DNA of 64,000 bases from an uncultured Spirochaetales bacterium. GTDB lineage: Bacteria > Spirochaetota > Spirochaetia > Sphaerochaetales > Sphaerochaetaceae. A program made the translations under genes and the position numbers. The stretch's first letter is position 1; the number at the start of each line of letters is the position of its first letter. This document shows, piece by piece, positions 55,017 to 63,836 of the stretch. The notes under the pieces were generated by a model. It saw only the letters and a program-made list of their open reading frames with translations. It was not told where the DNA came from and made no database searches. The DNA lies in assembly GCA_944393005.1 (NCBI GenBank), contig CALXYO010000005.1, forward strand, positions 62,001 to 126,000, in the 5' to 3' direction.

Positions 55017-55109
55017 TTCATGTCTCTTTACATGTTGCATCTTTTATTTTTCTAATTCACGTCAGCACGGCAAAGCACCCGTAGAACAACATGGCCTTGC
55101 TTTTTATAC

Positions 55110-55124
55110 AAGTCTGACAGACTT
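55110..55124. repeat. Perfect inverted repeat upstream of the nonulosonate cassette
   Basis: AAGTCTG-A-CAGACTT lies 125 bp before the neuB-like start. It has no T-run and could be an operator; function unknown. Confidence 0.35.
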
Positions 55125-55188
55125 AGAAAGACTCAACACACAGCAAAATTCATACTTCTTTAAACATCACTCTTCATGTTATAGTCAA

Positions 55189-55217
55189 AACAGAAGGGAT
55201 GCCTTCTGTTTATTTTA
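55189..55217 (+). terminator. Terminator/attenuator-like hairpin before neuB
   Basis: AACAGAAGG-GATG-CCTTCTGTT is a perfect 9-bp stem followed by TATTTTATTT. It lies 170 bp after the DUF3800 stop and 32 bp before the neuB-like ATG. It may end the DUF3800 transcript or attenuate the glycan operon. Confidence 0.75.
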
Positions 55218-55248
55218 TTTCTCTTTAATCAGGAAAAGGATTGAAAAG

Positions 55249-56121
55249 ATGGAATACAGGAAACCATTCGTCATAGCTGAAGCCGGGTGCAACCATAAAG
55301 GTGAAATGGAAATTGCACATGAACTCATAAACACAGCCGCGATATACTGCAAGGCTGATGCGATTAAATTTCAGAAAAGATGTCCGAAGGAACTGCTGAC
55401 TCCGGAGCAGTACAACGCACCGCACCCCCATCCGGAAAACTCATATGGAAAGACATATGGAGAACACAGGGAGGCTCTTGAATTCACAGTAGACCAGCAT
55501 GCCCAGCTCAAGGAATGGTGCGAACAGGTCGGAATAATCTACTCCACTTCCGTCTGGGATATGACAAGTGCAAAGGAAATCGCATCTCTCAAGCCGCAGT
55601 TCATTAAAATCCCATCAGCCTGCAACACTCATTATGAGATGCTGCAGTGGCTTTGTGACAACTATAAAGGAGAGATCCAGCTTTCATTCGGGATGACCAC
55701 ACATGAGGAAGAAGAGAAGATTGTCTCTCTCTTTGAAGCCAACGGAAGGGCAAAGGATCTTGTCATATTCGACTGCACATCAGGCTATCCTGTCCCCTAT
55801 CAGGACATATGTCTGCTTGAAATTGGCAGGTTGAGGGAGAAGTATGAATCCAGAGTAAAGGCGATAGGATTCTCCGGCCATCACCTCGGCATTGCAGTTG
55901 ATGTTGCAGCATACACGCTGGGTGCACATATAATAGAGCGTCACTACACACTGGACAGGACATGGAAAGGCACTGACCATGCGGCATCTCTTGAACCGTA
56001 CGGAATCAAGAGTCTGGTCAGGGATCTCAACAATGTGTATGAAGCGCTGACCTACAAAAAAGAGGAAATCCTTCCCATTGAACAGGTACAGAGAGACAAG
56101 CTGAAATACAGAAAGCACTGA
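55249..56121 (+). CDS. NeuB-family nonulosonate synthase lacking the SAF domain
   Basis: The enzyme condenses phosphoenolpyruvate with a six-carbon sugar to give a nine-carbon acid. The 290 residues form only the TIM barrel: VIAEAGCNHKGEMEIAHELI, ADAIKFQKR, LTPEQYNAPHPHPENSYGKTYGEHREALEF, FIKIPSACNTHYEMLQ, CTSGYPVPYQD and the C-terminal FSGHHLGIAVDVAAYTLGAHIIERHYTLDRTWKGTDHAASLEP. Canonical NeuB proteins have about 340-350 residues with a C-terminal antifreeze-like SAF domain, absent here. ATG 55249 has AAGGA upstream; the longer frame upstream is non-coding in character. Six bases separate it from the next gene. Confidence 0.88.
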   Translation: MEYRKPFVIAEAGCNHKGEMEIAHELINTAAIYCKADAIKFQKRCPKELLTPEQYNAPHPHPENSYGKTYGEHREALEFTVDQHAQLKEWCEQVGIIYSTSVWDMTSAKEIASLKPQFIKIPSACNTHYEMLQWLCDNYKGEIQLSFGMTTHEEEEKIVSLFEANGRAKDLVIFDCTSGYPVPYQDICLLEIGRLREKYESRVKAIGFSGHHLGIAVDVAAYTLGAHIIERHYTLDRTWKGTDHAASLEPYGIKSLVRDLNNVYEALTYKKEEILPIEQVQRDKLKYRKH

Positions 56122-56126
56122 AACAA

Positions 56127-56885
56127 ATGAGAGAAAACCTTGTACCATTCACCATAGGCAAAGAGACAGAGATTTCACAGGCCCTGCATAAGATAGACAG
56201 AAACAAACAGGGCTTTCTCATCGTTGTCGATGAGGAAGAACATGTTGCAGGTGTTCTCACGGACGGTGATGTCCGTCGTGCCCTGCTTGCCGGCCATCAG
56301 CTTTCTGATAAGGTCATGAATATCTGCACTCAAAACGCAAAGGCTGTCAATGTAACAGATACTTTTGACATTGTCAGCGGGCTTTTCAAAAGCCAGGCGA
56401 TAAAGTTTCTTCCCATCCTTGGAGATGACGGGAAACTGGAAAACATAATAACAAAAGCCCAGTTCCATACCATGCTTCTTCAGGATATTCCGGCTGATCT
56501 CTGCTTCGATTTTCTCACCCTTGATACAAGTATCATCGACAGCGAGATATTCATGCGCCCCTGGGGCTTTTACAAAACCACGGTGCTGAACAAATATTAT
56601 CAGTCAAAAGTGATAAGCGTAAAACCGGAAGAGGAGCTGAGTCTGCAGTCTCATGAACACAGGGAGGAGTACTGGATAGTAGTCCACGGCAGAGGCCGTG
56701 TCCAGCTTGAAGATGATGTCAGGGAAATCAGCTGCGGCAGCTATATCTACATCCCCAAAGGCGCAAAACACCGACTCATCAATACAGATGAAAATCAGTC
56801 GCTCATCATCACAGAAGTGCAGATCGGAGAATATCTGGGTGAAGATGATATAATCCGCTATGAAGACAAATATGGGAGAATATGA
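56127..56885 (+). CDS. CBS-pair/cupin protein of the nonulosonate operon
   Basis: The 252 residues combine two modules. An N-terminal CBS pair (~1-125: GFLIVVDEEEHVAGVLTDGDVRRALLAG; FLPILGDDGKLENIITKAQ) is followed by a C-terminal cupin (~140-250: MRPWGFYKT, LQSHEHREEYWIVVHGRGRVQ, IYIPKGAKHRLIN) of the mannose-6-phosphate isomerase type II kind, with the metal-binding HEHREE set intact. It could isomerise or epimerise the hexose phosphate feeding the synthase, with CBS-mediated nucleotide control; this is inference from context. Confidence 0.82.
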   Translation: MRENLVPFTIGKETEISQALHKIDRNKQGFLIVVDEEEHVAGVLTDGDVRRALLAGHQLSDKVMNICTQNAKAVNVTDTFDIVSGLFKSQAIKFLPILGDDGKLENIITKAQFHTMLLQDIPADLCFDFLTLDTSIIDSEIFMRPWGFYKTTVLNKYYQSKVISVKPEEELSLQSHEHREEYWIVVHGRGRVQLEDDVREISCGSYIYIPKGAKHRLINTDENQSLIITEVQIGEYLGEDDIIRYEDKYGRI

Positions 56886-56886
56886 A

Positions 56887-58050
56887 ATGAATGTAGCTTT
56901 CATTCCGGTACGCGGAGGAAGTAAGTCAATTCCGCTTAAAAACATAAAGCCTATCTGCGGGAAACCGCTTGTCTACTGGACAGTAAAGGCCGCATGCGAG
57001 TGCAGATACATTGACACCGTCTATGTGGCTACAGACAGTGAGGCAATAAAGGAAACAGCAGAAAAATTTAAAGCTGAAGCGCCATGCTTCTCAAAACTCA
57101 CTGTTATCGGAAGATCTGCAGAGTCAGCATCAGACACGGCATCAACAGAATCTGCAATGCTTGAATTCGCACCATCATACGAATTCGACAATATCGCACT
57201 GGTGCAGGCAACATCTCCCCTGCTGAGGGCAGACGATCTTGATAAAGGCTTTGAGCTTTTCTCTCAGCCAGGTACTGACAGCGTGCTGTCTGTAGTCCGT
57301 CAGAAACGTTTCAACTGGGCCTATGATGAAAATGGCATTGTACATCCTACAAACTATGATGTGTTCCACCGCCCAAGACGGCAGGAATTTGACGGATATC
57401 TGGTGGAAAACGGAGCATTCTACATCACATCAAAAGCTGCTCTTCTGGAAACAAAGAACAGAGTGAGCGGGAATATCAGGGCTGTAGAAATGGATGAAGA
57501 TTCTTTCTTTGAAATTGATGAGCCGTCCGACTGGGTGATCATCGAAATGCTCATGAAAAAGAAAGGTCTTGCAGGACAGAAAGACTTCAGAAACATAAAA
57601 ATGGTGCTAACCGACTGTGACGGCTGTCTTACGGACGGAGGCATGTATTACTCCGAAAAAGGAGATGAGCTCAAGAAATTCAATACCAAAGACGGCAAAG
57701 GCTTCGCACTGCTCAGGGAAAAAGGATTCCTCACCGGAATAGTGACTGGCGAAAACGTGGATCTCAACCGCAGGAGAGTTGAGAAACTCAGACTTGATTT
57801 CTACAAGCCGGGATGCAATGACAAGCTTTCATACGTGAAGGAACTGTGCAAGGCGGAAGACATGACACTGGACAATGTGCTCTATATCGGAGATGACCTG
57901 ATCGATCTGCCATTGCTCAAGGCTGCCGGTTACAGCTGCTGTCCGGCAGATGCGGTTGAGGCTGTGCGTTCAGTTGTGGATTATATTTCACCATATGAAG
58001 GCGGGCATGGCGTGCTCAGAGATGTAGCCGACAAGCTGCTTGGCATCTGA
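56887..58050 (+). CDS. CMP-nonulosonate synthetase fused to a HAD phosphatase
   Basis: The 387 residues have an N-terminal cytidylyltransferase (~1-225: FIPVRGGSKSIPLKNIKPICGKPLVYWT; VQATSPLLRADDL; RPRRQEFDGYLVENGAFY) and a C-terminal KdsC-like HAD phosphatase (~240-387: VLTDCDGCLTDGGMYYSEKG, KFNTKDGKGFALL, GIVTGEN, YIGDDLIDLPLL). The fusion suggests that a 9-phosphate is removed before or with CMP activation. ATG 56887 follows GGGAG and lies one base after the previous stop; an in-frame ATG at 56860 overlaps it. Confidence 0.9.
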   Translation: MNVAFIPVRGGSKSIPLKNIKPICGKPLVYWTVKAACECRYIDTVYVATDSEAIKETAEKFKAEAPCFSKLTVIGRSAESASDTASTESAMLEFAPSYEFDNIALVQATSPLLRADDLDKGFELFSQPGTDSVLSVVRQKRFNWAYDENGIVHPTNYDVFHRPRRQEFDGYLVENGAFYITSKAALLETKNRVSGNIRAVEMDEDSFFEIDEPSDWVIIEMLMKKKGLAGQKDFRNIKMVLTDCDGCLTDGGMYYSEKGDELKKFNTKDGKGFALLREKGFLTGIVTGENVDLNRRRVEKLRLDFYKPGCNDKLSYVKELCKAEDMTLDNVLYIGDDLIDLPLLKAAGYSCCPADAVEAVRSVVDYISPYEGGHGVLRDVADKLLGI

Positions 58051-58054
58051 ACAA

Positions 58055-59290
58055 TTACAGAATACTTCTGGAATACAAAGCAAGCGACTCCTTCTCTTCC
58101 TTTTCCCTGCCGGAATAGAAGGAGATGATTTCTCTTGCTATCTGGCTGAAAGATTTTCCATCCTGCAACTCTTTTGCCATCGCACACTTGAATTCAAAAC
58201 TGTCGGCAATTCTGGATGCAAATGAGAAGAGAGTCGGATCCTGCTCATAAAACTCTCTGACTGAAGCGGTATCAGGCACTTTATCCAGGTGAACAACACC
58301 GGGATCCACAACATTCTCCATGGTTTTCCGCTCTGTCGAATACAGACTCTGTATTCTCACATCAAGCATTGTACAGTAATTCACAACAACCGCACCATCA
58401 TAGAACATGCTGTTGCCGGTATCAAATATCGGAGCAGGACCGATACACTGAAGCGTATTTGAATCTCTCAGCAGACCGAAATTTGCCAGATGCCGGTCTT
58501 TGTTGGTCATAAGGAAATCTGTCATTGCCTGATAATCCAGAAAATTCCGGATGCAGGAAGGATCGGCTCCTTCCTCAGCACAATGCAAAACATACTGCTC
58601 CATATAGGAACTGTTTTTGTCATATCCGTATTTATCAAATATCTCCCAGGCGGGGACAAACTCGACATCATCGCTTGTGAAACACGGCGATATGCAGCCA
58701 ATGGTACCGTCCTTCAGTTTTATCAGCTTATACTCAACATGATTTTCAAATTTCTGTTTCCTGTGAAGCAATGATGCAAACACTTCATTAAGCGACTGCT
58801 GGAAAGAGTTGCCGGGCATGTTTCCCTTGACGAGGAACATCCTGCCTTTCTTTTTTATCCAGCGTTTATCGAGATCACCGCCAAGTGAAGCAGAAGGATT
58901 GTATGATGATCCTACAAAAATGTCAGAACTGTTTCCAGTACTGCTGAAAGGAAGATCATCTTTGAATTCATTCTTATGAAAAGAAATGCTGTCCCATTCA
59001 ATATTGCAGGCCTGAGGACATATCCAGTAACAGTCAGTGACACTCAATGCAAGGTTCTCAAGCAGGAACTGATGCACAGAAGAAATATGATTCTCTCTCA
59101 GAAGCTGCCTTATACCCGACCGTGAAGCCGGTACAGCCCTTCTCTTCCACCAGTGCTCTATATTTGATATATCATGCTGGGCACAAAGTGGAAGCAGTTG
59201 ATGGTTCACTATCTCATTGATCCTGATACCGGACGCGTCACTGCCAGTGATATCTATTACAGCAACTGTGTCATCCTTGTGCTTCAGCAA
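58055..59290 (-). CDS. HipA-like kinase domain protein
   Basis: The 411 residues contain a HipA_C-type kinase fold: the ATP-lysine region RMFLVKGNMPGNSF, the catalytic loop TNKDRHLANFG (N-x-D-R-H-x-x-N) and the metal-binding FDTG. It lacks the usual HipA N-terminal subdomain and has no HipB-like gene beside it. It starts at TTG 59290 with only a distant AGAGG, 26 bp after the Wzi-like gene stop. It may phosphorylate a protein target; toxin or regulatory role unknown. Confidence 0.78.
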   Translation of the reverse strand: MLKHKDDTVAVIDITGSDASGIRINEIVNHQLLPLCAQHDISNIEHWWKRRAVPASRSGIRQLLRENHISSVHQFLLENLALSVTDCYWICPQACNIEWDSISFHKNEFKDDLPFSSTGNSSDIFVGSSYNPSASLGGDLDKRWIKKKGRMFLVKGNMPGNSFQQSLNEVFASLLHRKQKFENHVEYKLIKLKDGTIGCISPCFTSDDVEFVPAWEIFDKYGYDKNSSYMEQYVLHCAEEGADPSCIRNFLDYQAMTDFLMTNKDRHLANFGLLRDSNTLQCIGPAPIFDTGNSMFYDGAVVVNYCTMLDVRIQSLYSTERKTMENVVDPGVVHLDKVPDTASVREFYEQDPTLFSFASRIADSFEFKCAMAKELQDGKSFSQIAREIISFYSGREKEEKESLALYSRSIL

Positions 59291-59316
59291 TACATATCCG
59301 TGCCTCTGGGAAAACC

Positions 59317-61098
59317 CTAAATAATGGTCCAGGACAGTCCTATGGCAGCCTGCACATCTCCCCTGTTTATACCTTTTTCATTGTGATAGTTCCATTTATA
59401 GGAAGCATAGAGTGCACCGGTCAGTTCAAGATTATCAAGAATATGATAAGAGCCATCAACAGTCAGTGACAGCGTATGCTCGACAACACCGGAAGGAGTT
59501 GACGGATCTGCTTTATCCATATTGTTCAATCCACTTTCATACTTATCTTTATCTTTTTCCGGATCCAGATAACTCTTATATCCGTATTCGCCATGTGCCA
59601 TGTATAAAAGCTTTCCGCCGACCGTCCATGAATCAAAAGAAGCATATTCACTTCCTGCTGCCAGCACGATTGCATCAGGGCCGTAAATGTATCCCGTGTA
59701 GCTTTCTTCACCCGGAACATTGCTTCCATAGCTGTAACCGACAATGTGATCAAGCATATACATAGGGATATGATTACCTTCTTTGTCTGTAATATATTTA
59801 TAATTCAGATACAGATACGGAGATGTATATGCCGCTTCAAACCATGACTCAAGGTAGCCATCTCCTACCTTTGCAACATGTTTCAAGTTGCCGAGGACAC
59901 CGAACGCGGATGGAACCTGTGAATCTTTCTCAACTGAAAGGCGGAACTGATCAATCACAATCTGAAGAGAAGCGATAAATCCCGGATAGAAAGCATATTC
60001 AAATTCAAAGCCGAGGATATTATTCAGCTCATCCTGCTTTGAGGGATCCCATTCGGTTGCTTCCTTATTATTCCGCCAGTTATGAACAAGCATCATGGGA
60101 TTCAGCATCCTGAAATCGAATGGTGAATCTGTAAGCATATGAGCTCCGACATTCACTGCTATTCGGAACTTGTTGAAGAGGTTTATGTCAAATCTGTGGA
60201 TAAGCCTGTTCTGGTGAAAACCGTTAAAGGAAAAAGGCTGATCATTTTCAACATTATCGAAATGAGTAAGGGAAATGTAGTATGAGAATATATCAGAGAA
60301 GAATGAAAGCTTCACCATCTCCTGGAATGAGAAATTATCTCCAATGACCATATTGCCGGTAATTCCGTTTCCGAATGCCTGCCTGTCACGGCCGATGAAC
60401 AGATTCATGAATTCATTACCGAAAGAACCACCGGCCTTGACCGGCTGGAAACTCTGAATCCCGTAATTGGCACCGTCTTTTGAGTTTAGGAAAGACCATC
60501 CCCCACCATATACAGGGCTCATAAGGAAGCTGAAATTCGAGAAATTATAAAAATTGCCATCAGGAACAGTAATAACATTTCCCTTTTCATCAAGTTCAAA
60601 ACTTCTCAGACCGTCCTTATATAATGCCTGCATGTTGATATAAGCCAAATCTCCGAAATATGAATCGATACCGGCATAGAATAATGGAATCCTGTCACGG
60701 TAAGGAATGAAAAATTCATCGACTGGAGTATCCTTCAGATTATTGAAAGCATATCCTTCAATTCCGATGAACAGCTGAGGATCGAATATTATGTTCTTAC
60801 CTGTGAAAGCCACTCCTTCCGCGGGATTGGAAAGCCTGGAAACAAGGTAATCATATTCTTCCTTCTGCCATGCGGAAAGACTTGAGTAATCCAGACGTTC
60901 AAGTGCGTTCAGTATTTCAGCTCCACTGATGGGAGAAACAGGAGCCGGCCCGAGATACCCCGCAGACACACAAAGTCTGTTTGCCCTCACCCATACTTCA
61001 TCACTCATCTGATATGTCTTCTGATAATTGACTGCCCAAACAAATGAGGCGGACAGGATTAACAGCATGAAAAACACTAAAGCCTTCTTCAATTTCAT
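59317..61098 (-). CDS. Wzi-like capsule-assembly outer-membrane protein
   Basis: About 593 residues: signal peptide (MKLKKALVFFMLLILSASFVWA), a helical lead-in (SDEVWVRANRLCVSAGYLGPAP, then GAEILNALERLDY) and a large barrel with GRDRQAFGNGITGNMVIGDNF and FRMLNPMMLVHNW, which match the Caps_assemb_Wzi pattern and the paralogue at 46007. It ends with AIGLSWTII, a barrel-closing strand. ATG 61098 is preferred because GGGGAT lies about six bases before it. It is divergent from the capsular-type glycosyltransferase, consistent with a surface-glycan role. Confidence 0.72.
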   Translation of the reverse strand: MKLKKALVFFMLLILSASFVWAVNYQKTYQMSDEVWVRANRLCVSAGYLGPAPVSPISGAEILNALERLDYSSLSAWQKEEYDYLVSRLSNPAEGVAFTGKNIIFDPQLFIGIEGYAFNNLKDTPVDEFFIPYRDRIPLFYAGIDSYFGDLAYINMQALYKDGLRSFELDEKGNVITVPDGNFYNFSNFSFLMSPVYGGGWSFLNSKDGANYGIQSFQPVKAGGSFGNEFMNLFIGRDRQAFGNGITGNMVIGDNFSFQEMVKLSFFSDIFSYYISLTHFDNVENDQPFSFNGFHQNRLIHRFDINLFNKFRIAVNVGAHMLTDSPFDFRMLNPMMLVHNWRNNKEATEWDPSKQDELNNILGFEFEYAFYPGFIASLQIVIDQFRLSVEKDSQVPSAFGVLGNLKHVAKVGDGYLESWFEAAYTSPYLYLNYKYITDKEGNHIPMYMLDHIVGYSYGSNVPGEESYTGYIYGPDAIVLAAGSEYASFDSWTVGGKLLYMAHGEYGYKSYLDPEKDKDKYESGLNNMDKADPSTPSGVVEHTLSLTVDGSYHILDNLELTGALYASYKWNYHNEKGINRGDVQAAIGLSWTII

Positions 61099-61218
61099 AT
61101 GAATCCCCATAATTACCTGACTAGGCAAGTTACAGACATCATAACACAGGCAATTTATAAAAGGCAAATTCATCGCTTTCCCTTTTCTCTCACAATTGCA
61201 CCTGCACTATATTCAATC

Positions 61219-61247
61219 TTGTACTAATGGAACAAGTAATACATAAT
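61219..61247 (+). promoter_or_regulatory. Candidate promoter of the capsular glycosyltransferase
   Basis: TTGTAC (61219-61224), a 17-bp spacer and CATAAT (61242-61247) lie 28 bp before the ATG at 61276. Confidence 0.5.
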
Positions 61248-61275
61248 ATATGGACTAAAGATTTGGGAGCAATCA

Positions 61276-62193
61276 ATGAAAGGTATCTACTATTTATACA
61301 AATCAACAGTAGTTTTCAAAGCCTTACGCAATTGCTTTGGTTTCAAATCTATTTTTTTCAAAGTTGATAAGTTAAAAACCGCATGCGCAATGAAAATCAT
61401 AGATAAAGTTGTAAAAAAAAGCGGTCTTGATAAAAAGTATAGAGATGTAGATTTAACAAAACCCAATCCAATAGGGAATCGTGTATGGATATATTGGTAT
61501 ACCGGATTTGAAACAGCACCACCATTGATAAAAAAATGCGTGGAAGAAGCAAAGAAAGTAAAAGATATTGATTTAATACTTCTGGATAAGAATAACTTTG
61601 AAAAATATTTTACTTTTGATGAGAACTTAAAAAAACTAGTTGATGAAGGGAAAGTTCCCCGTGAAAAGCTTGCCAATATAGTAAGGACCCAGCTTATTTC
61701 CAGGCATGGTGGGACATGGTGTGATGCTACCTTATTTATCATTGATAAAAATTTGATTTCCAATATAAAAGATATGTCTTTCTATAGCGCAAAACACCCA
61801 AAAGACTGGCATTTTGCAGAAGGCAAATGGACAACATTTTTCTTAGCTGGCGGGATTGGAAATCCTATCACATCGTTTATATACGACACTCTTATTGAAT
61901 ATTACAAATACTATGACTGGCACTTTGACTATTTCCAGTTCGATTATATATGGCTATATGCTTACAGGAACTTTGACTGGGCAAGAAAAATAATCGATGC
62001 ATTACCGGAAAACAACAAGGATTTGAATTATATACAACGGAACTGGGATAAACCGTTTAACAAGTATGAATGGGATACAATGATGGCTAATAACGAAATA
62101 CAAAAACTAAACTGGAAAGCTGCAAAACTTCCCAATGATGAGACTGTTGAAACTGTCGGATTGCATTTTCTTAATTGCCAATTCAATAGATAA
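61276..62193 (+). CDS. Capsular polysaccharide synthesis glycosyltransferase (GT32-like)
   Basis: The 305 residues match the Caps_synth family: VWIYWYTGFETAPPLIKKCVEEAK, LDKNNFEKYF, LANIVRTQLISRHGGTWCDATLFI (with the D-containing DxD-like site WCDAT) and a TTFFLAGGIGNP segment. It is a cytoplasmic sugar transferase for polysaccharide. GGGAG lies six bases before the ATG. Codons are strikingly AT-rich relative to genes before 61 kb, suggesting horizontal origin. Confidence 0.87.
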   Translation: MKGIYYLYKSTVVFKALRNCFGFKSIFFKVDKLKTACAMKIIDKVVKKSGLDKKYRDVDLTKPNPIGNRVWIYWYTGFETAPPLIKKCVEEAKKVKDIDLILLDKNNFEKYFTFDENLKKLVDEGKVPREKLANIVRTQLISRHGGTWCDATLFIIDKNLISNIKDMSFYSAKHPKDWHFAEGKWTTFFLAGGIGNPITSFIYDTLIEYYKYYDWHFDYFQFDYIWLYAYRNFDWARKIIDALPENNKDLNYIQRNWDKPFNKYEWDTMMANNEIQKLNWKAAKLPNDETVETVGLHFLNCQFNR

Positions 62194-62205
62194 ATGATAT
62201 CAGCA

Positions 62206-63183
62206 CTAATCCTTGTCAGATATCACGTATGTTCTATCGCTGATTATAAACCGTGGTCTAGCTTTAACTTCTAAATATGTTTTACCAATATACTCGCCAA
62301 TTACACCAAGACAAACCAGTTGAATTCCTCCAATAAAGCATACAACGCAAATTGTACTCGCCCATCCATCAATCGAATTACCCAGCAAAAAAGAAATAAT
62401 AGCCCAGATAATACCCAAGAAGCTCAGAAAGGAAACAAAAAATCCAAGTCTAAGGACATATTTTAATGGCTTAGTTGACAAACTGGTAATTCCTTCAATT
62501 GCTAAAGCTAGCATCTTGCTAAATGGATAATGGCTTTCCCCTCCCATCCTCTCATGCCGTTCATAATAAACACATGTACTTTTAAATCCAACAAGAGGGA
62601 TCAAGCCTCTAAGGAATAAATTCACTTCTTTGTAAGAAGCCAGCTCTTTCAATACTCGAGAAGATAGCAACCTGTAATCTGCGTGATTATATACAACGTC
62701 AGCTCCCATAGCCGAAAGAAACTTATAAAATGATTCAGCAGTAAACCTCTTGAAAAAACTATCCTTTTTTCTGGAAGAACGAACACCATATACGACATCA
62801 GCCCCATCTAAATAAGCTTTGACCATTTCTGTCATAGTAGAAATATCATCCTGACCATCAGCATCAATAGATATTGATATGTCACACAAAGATTTTGCTT
62901 CCATAAGACCTGCTAACAAAGCATTCTGATGGCCTCTGTTTCTACTAAGCGATATGCCCTGAATATATGAATCTGCGTTTGAATACTTGGAAATCAAATC
63001 CCAAGTACCATCTTTGCTGCCGTCATTAACTAAAAGCAATTTACTATCACTTGATATGATTCCGAGATCAATCATCTCAAAAATTTGTTTTTTAAAAAGA
63101 GGAACAGTTATTGGAAGTACTTTTTCTTCGTTATAACATGGCACTACAATATATAAAATTGGTTTATCATTTTTTCTATCCAT
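62206..63183 (-). CDS. GtrB-like polyprenyl-phosphate glycosyltransferase (GT2)
   Basis: About 325 residues: a GT-A domain (LYIVVPCYNEEKVLPITVPLFK; LLVNDGSKDGTWDLI; SLSRNRGHQNALLAGL; ISIDADGQDD with the catalytic DxD) and two C-terminal membrane segments (~240-300), as in bactoprenol glucosyltransferase GtrB and dolichol-phosphate mannose synthases. It loads a sugar on the lipid carrier for flipping, usually by GtrA, encoded divergently next door. ATG 63183 follows GAGGAG. Confidence 0.9.
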   Translation of the reverse strand: MDRKNDKPILYIVVPCYNEEKVLPITVPLFKKQIFEMIDLGIISSDSKLLLVNDGSKDGTWDLISKYSNADSYIQGISLSRNRGHQNALLAGLMEAKSLCDISISIDADGQDDISTMTEMVKAYLDGADVVYGVRSSRKKDSFFKRFTAESFYKFLSAMGADVVYNHADYRLLSSRVLKELASYKEVNLFLRGLIPLVGFKSTCVYYERHERMGGESHYPFSKMLALAIEGITSLSTKPLKYVLRLGFFVSFLSFLGIIWAIISFLLGNSIDGWASTICVVCFIGGIQLVCLGVIGEYIGKTYLEVKARPRFIISDRTYVISDKD

Positions 63184-63363
63184 ATCATCAAGTCTCCTCA
63201 GACTTCTAATATTTATCACACTTATTACGCTTGTTGTAAATTTTAATTTAGATAAGCGCAAATTTATATTATAATCGTAACTATAACATAAGGTTTGTTC
63301 TCCTAGAATATGATATCATGGTTTTCATGATCTTGGAGAAAAATAAAGAATTTGGTAAAAGCA

Positions 63364-63768
63364 ATGAATAAACAAACAAAAGAATTATTTGCTTATCTTT
63401 TTTTTGGTGGATTAACAACACTTATTAATATTGTATCCTATGGAATACTCAATGTTTTATTTGATTTACCAGTAGCTATATCAAATATAATAGCTTGGTT
63501 TTTATCAGTATTATTTGCATATGCAACTAATAGGAAATATGTATTTCACTCTGAAAAGGTAACACATAAAGAAATACTCAAAGAATGTGTAAATTTCTTT
63601 GCAGGAAGAATATCAACAGGTATTTTTGATACAATATTCATGATAATCACTGTCACTCTATTAAATCTGCCAAATTTCATCATGAAAATTGCATCCAATA
63701 TTATTGTTATTATTCTTAATTACATAATAAGTAAATTAATAGTATTCAAGAAAAAAAACGAAAATTGA
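63364..63768 (+). CDS. GtrA-family membrane protein
   Basis: The 134-residue protein has four membrane segments (starting LFAYLFFGGLTTLINIVSYGIL and ending IILNYIISKLIVF), and the family motif ATNRKYVF after segment 2. GtrA proteins are proposed flippases for polyprenyl-phosphate sugars made by GtrB. ATG 63364 is chosen; the ribosome site is weak. The gene is divergent from the gtrB-like gene and strongly AT-rich. Confidence 0.9.
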   Translation: MNKQTKELFAYLFFGGLTTLINIVSYGILNVLFDLPVAISNIIAWFLSVLFAYATNRKYVFHSEKVTHKEILKECVNFFAGRISTGIFDTIFMIITVTLLNLPNFIMKIASNIIVIILNYIISKLIVFKKKNEN

Positions 63769-63836
63769 GCTTGTATGTTGTTTTACTGCTAATCATCTCA
63801 CAAAAAGATTCATATAATGGAAACAAAGGAAAAACC

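Noticed and set aside
54913-55248. Long upstream extension of the neuB frame
   Set aside because: The conserved NeuB start is at 55249; the upstream part overlaps the DUF3800 gene and reads through the hairpin with non-family sequence.
62195-62225. Terminator between the convergent Caps_synth and gtrB-like genes
   Set aside because: TGATATC/GATATCA form an inverted repeat but there is no T-run on either strand, and part of it is coding sequence.
63315-63331. ATCATG-GTTTT-CATGAT repeat before gtrA as a regulatory site
   Set aside because: Six-base arms in very AT-rich DNA are expected by chance; no supporting context.
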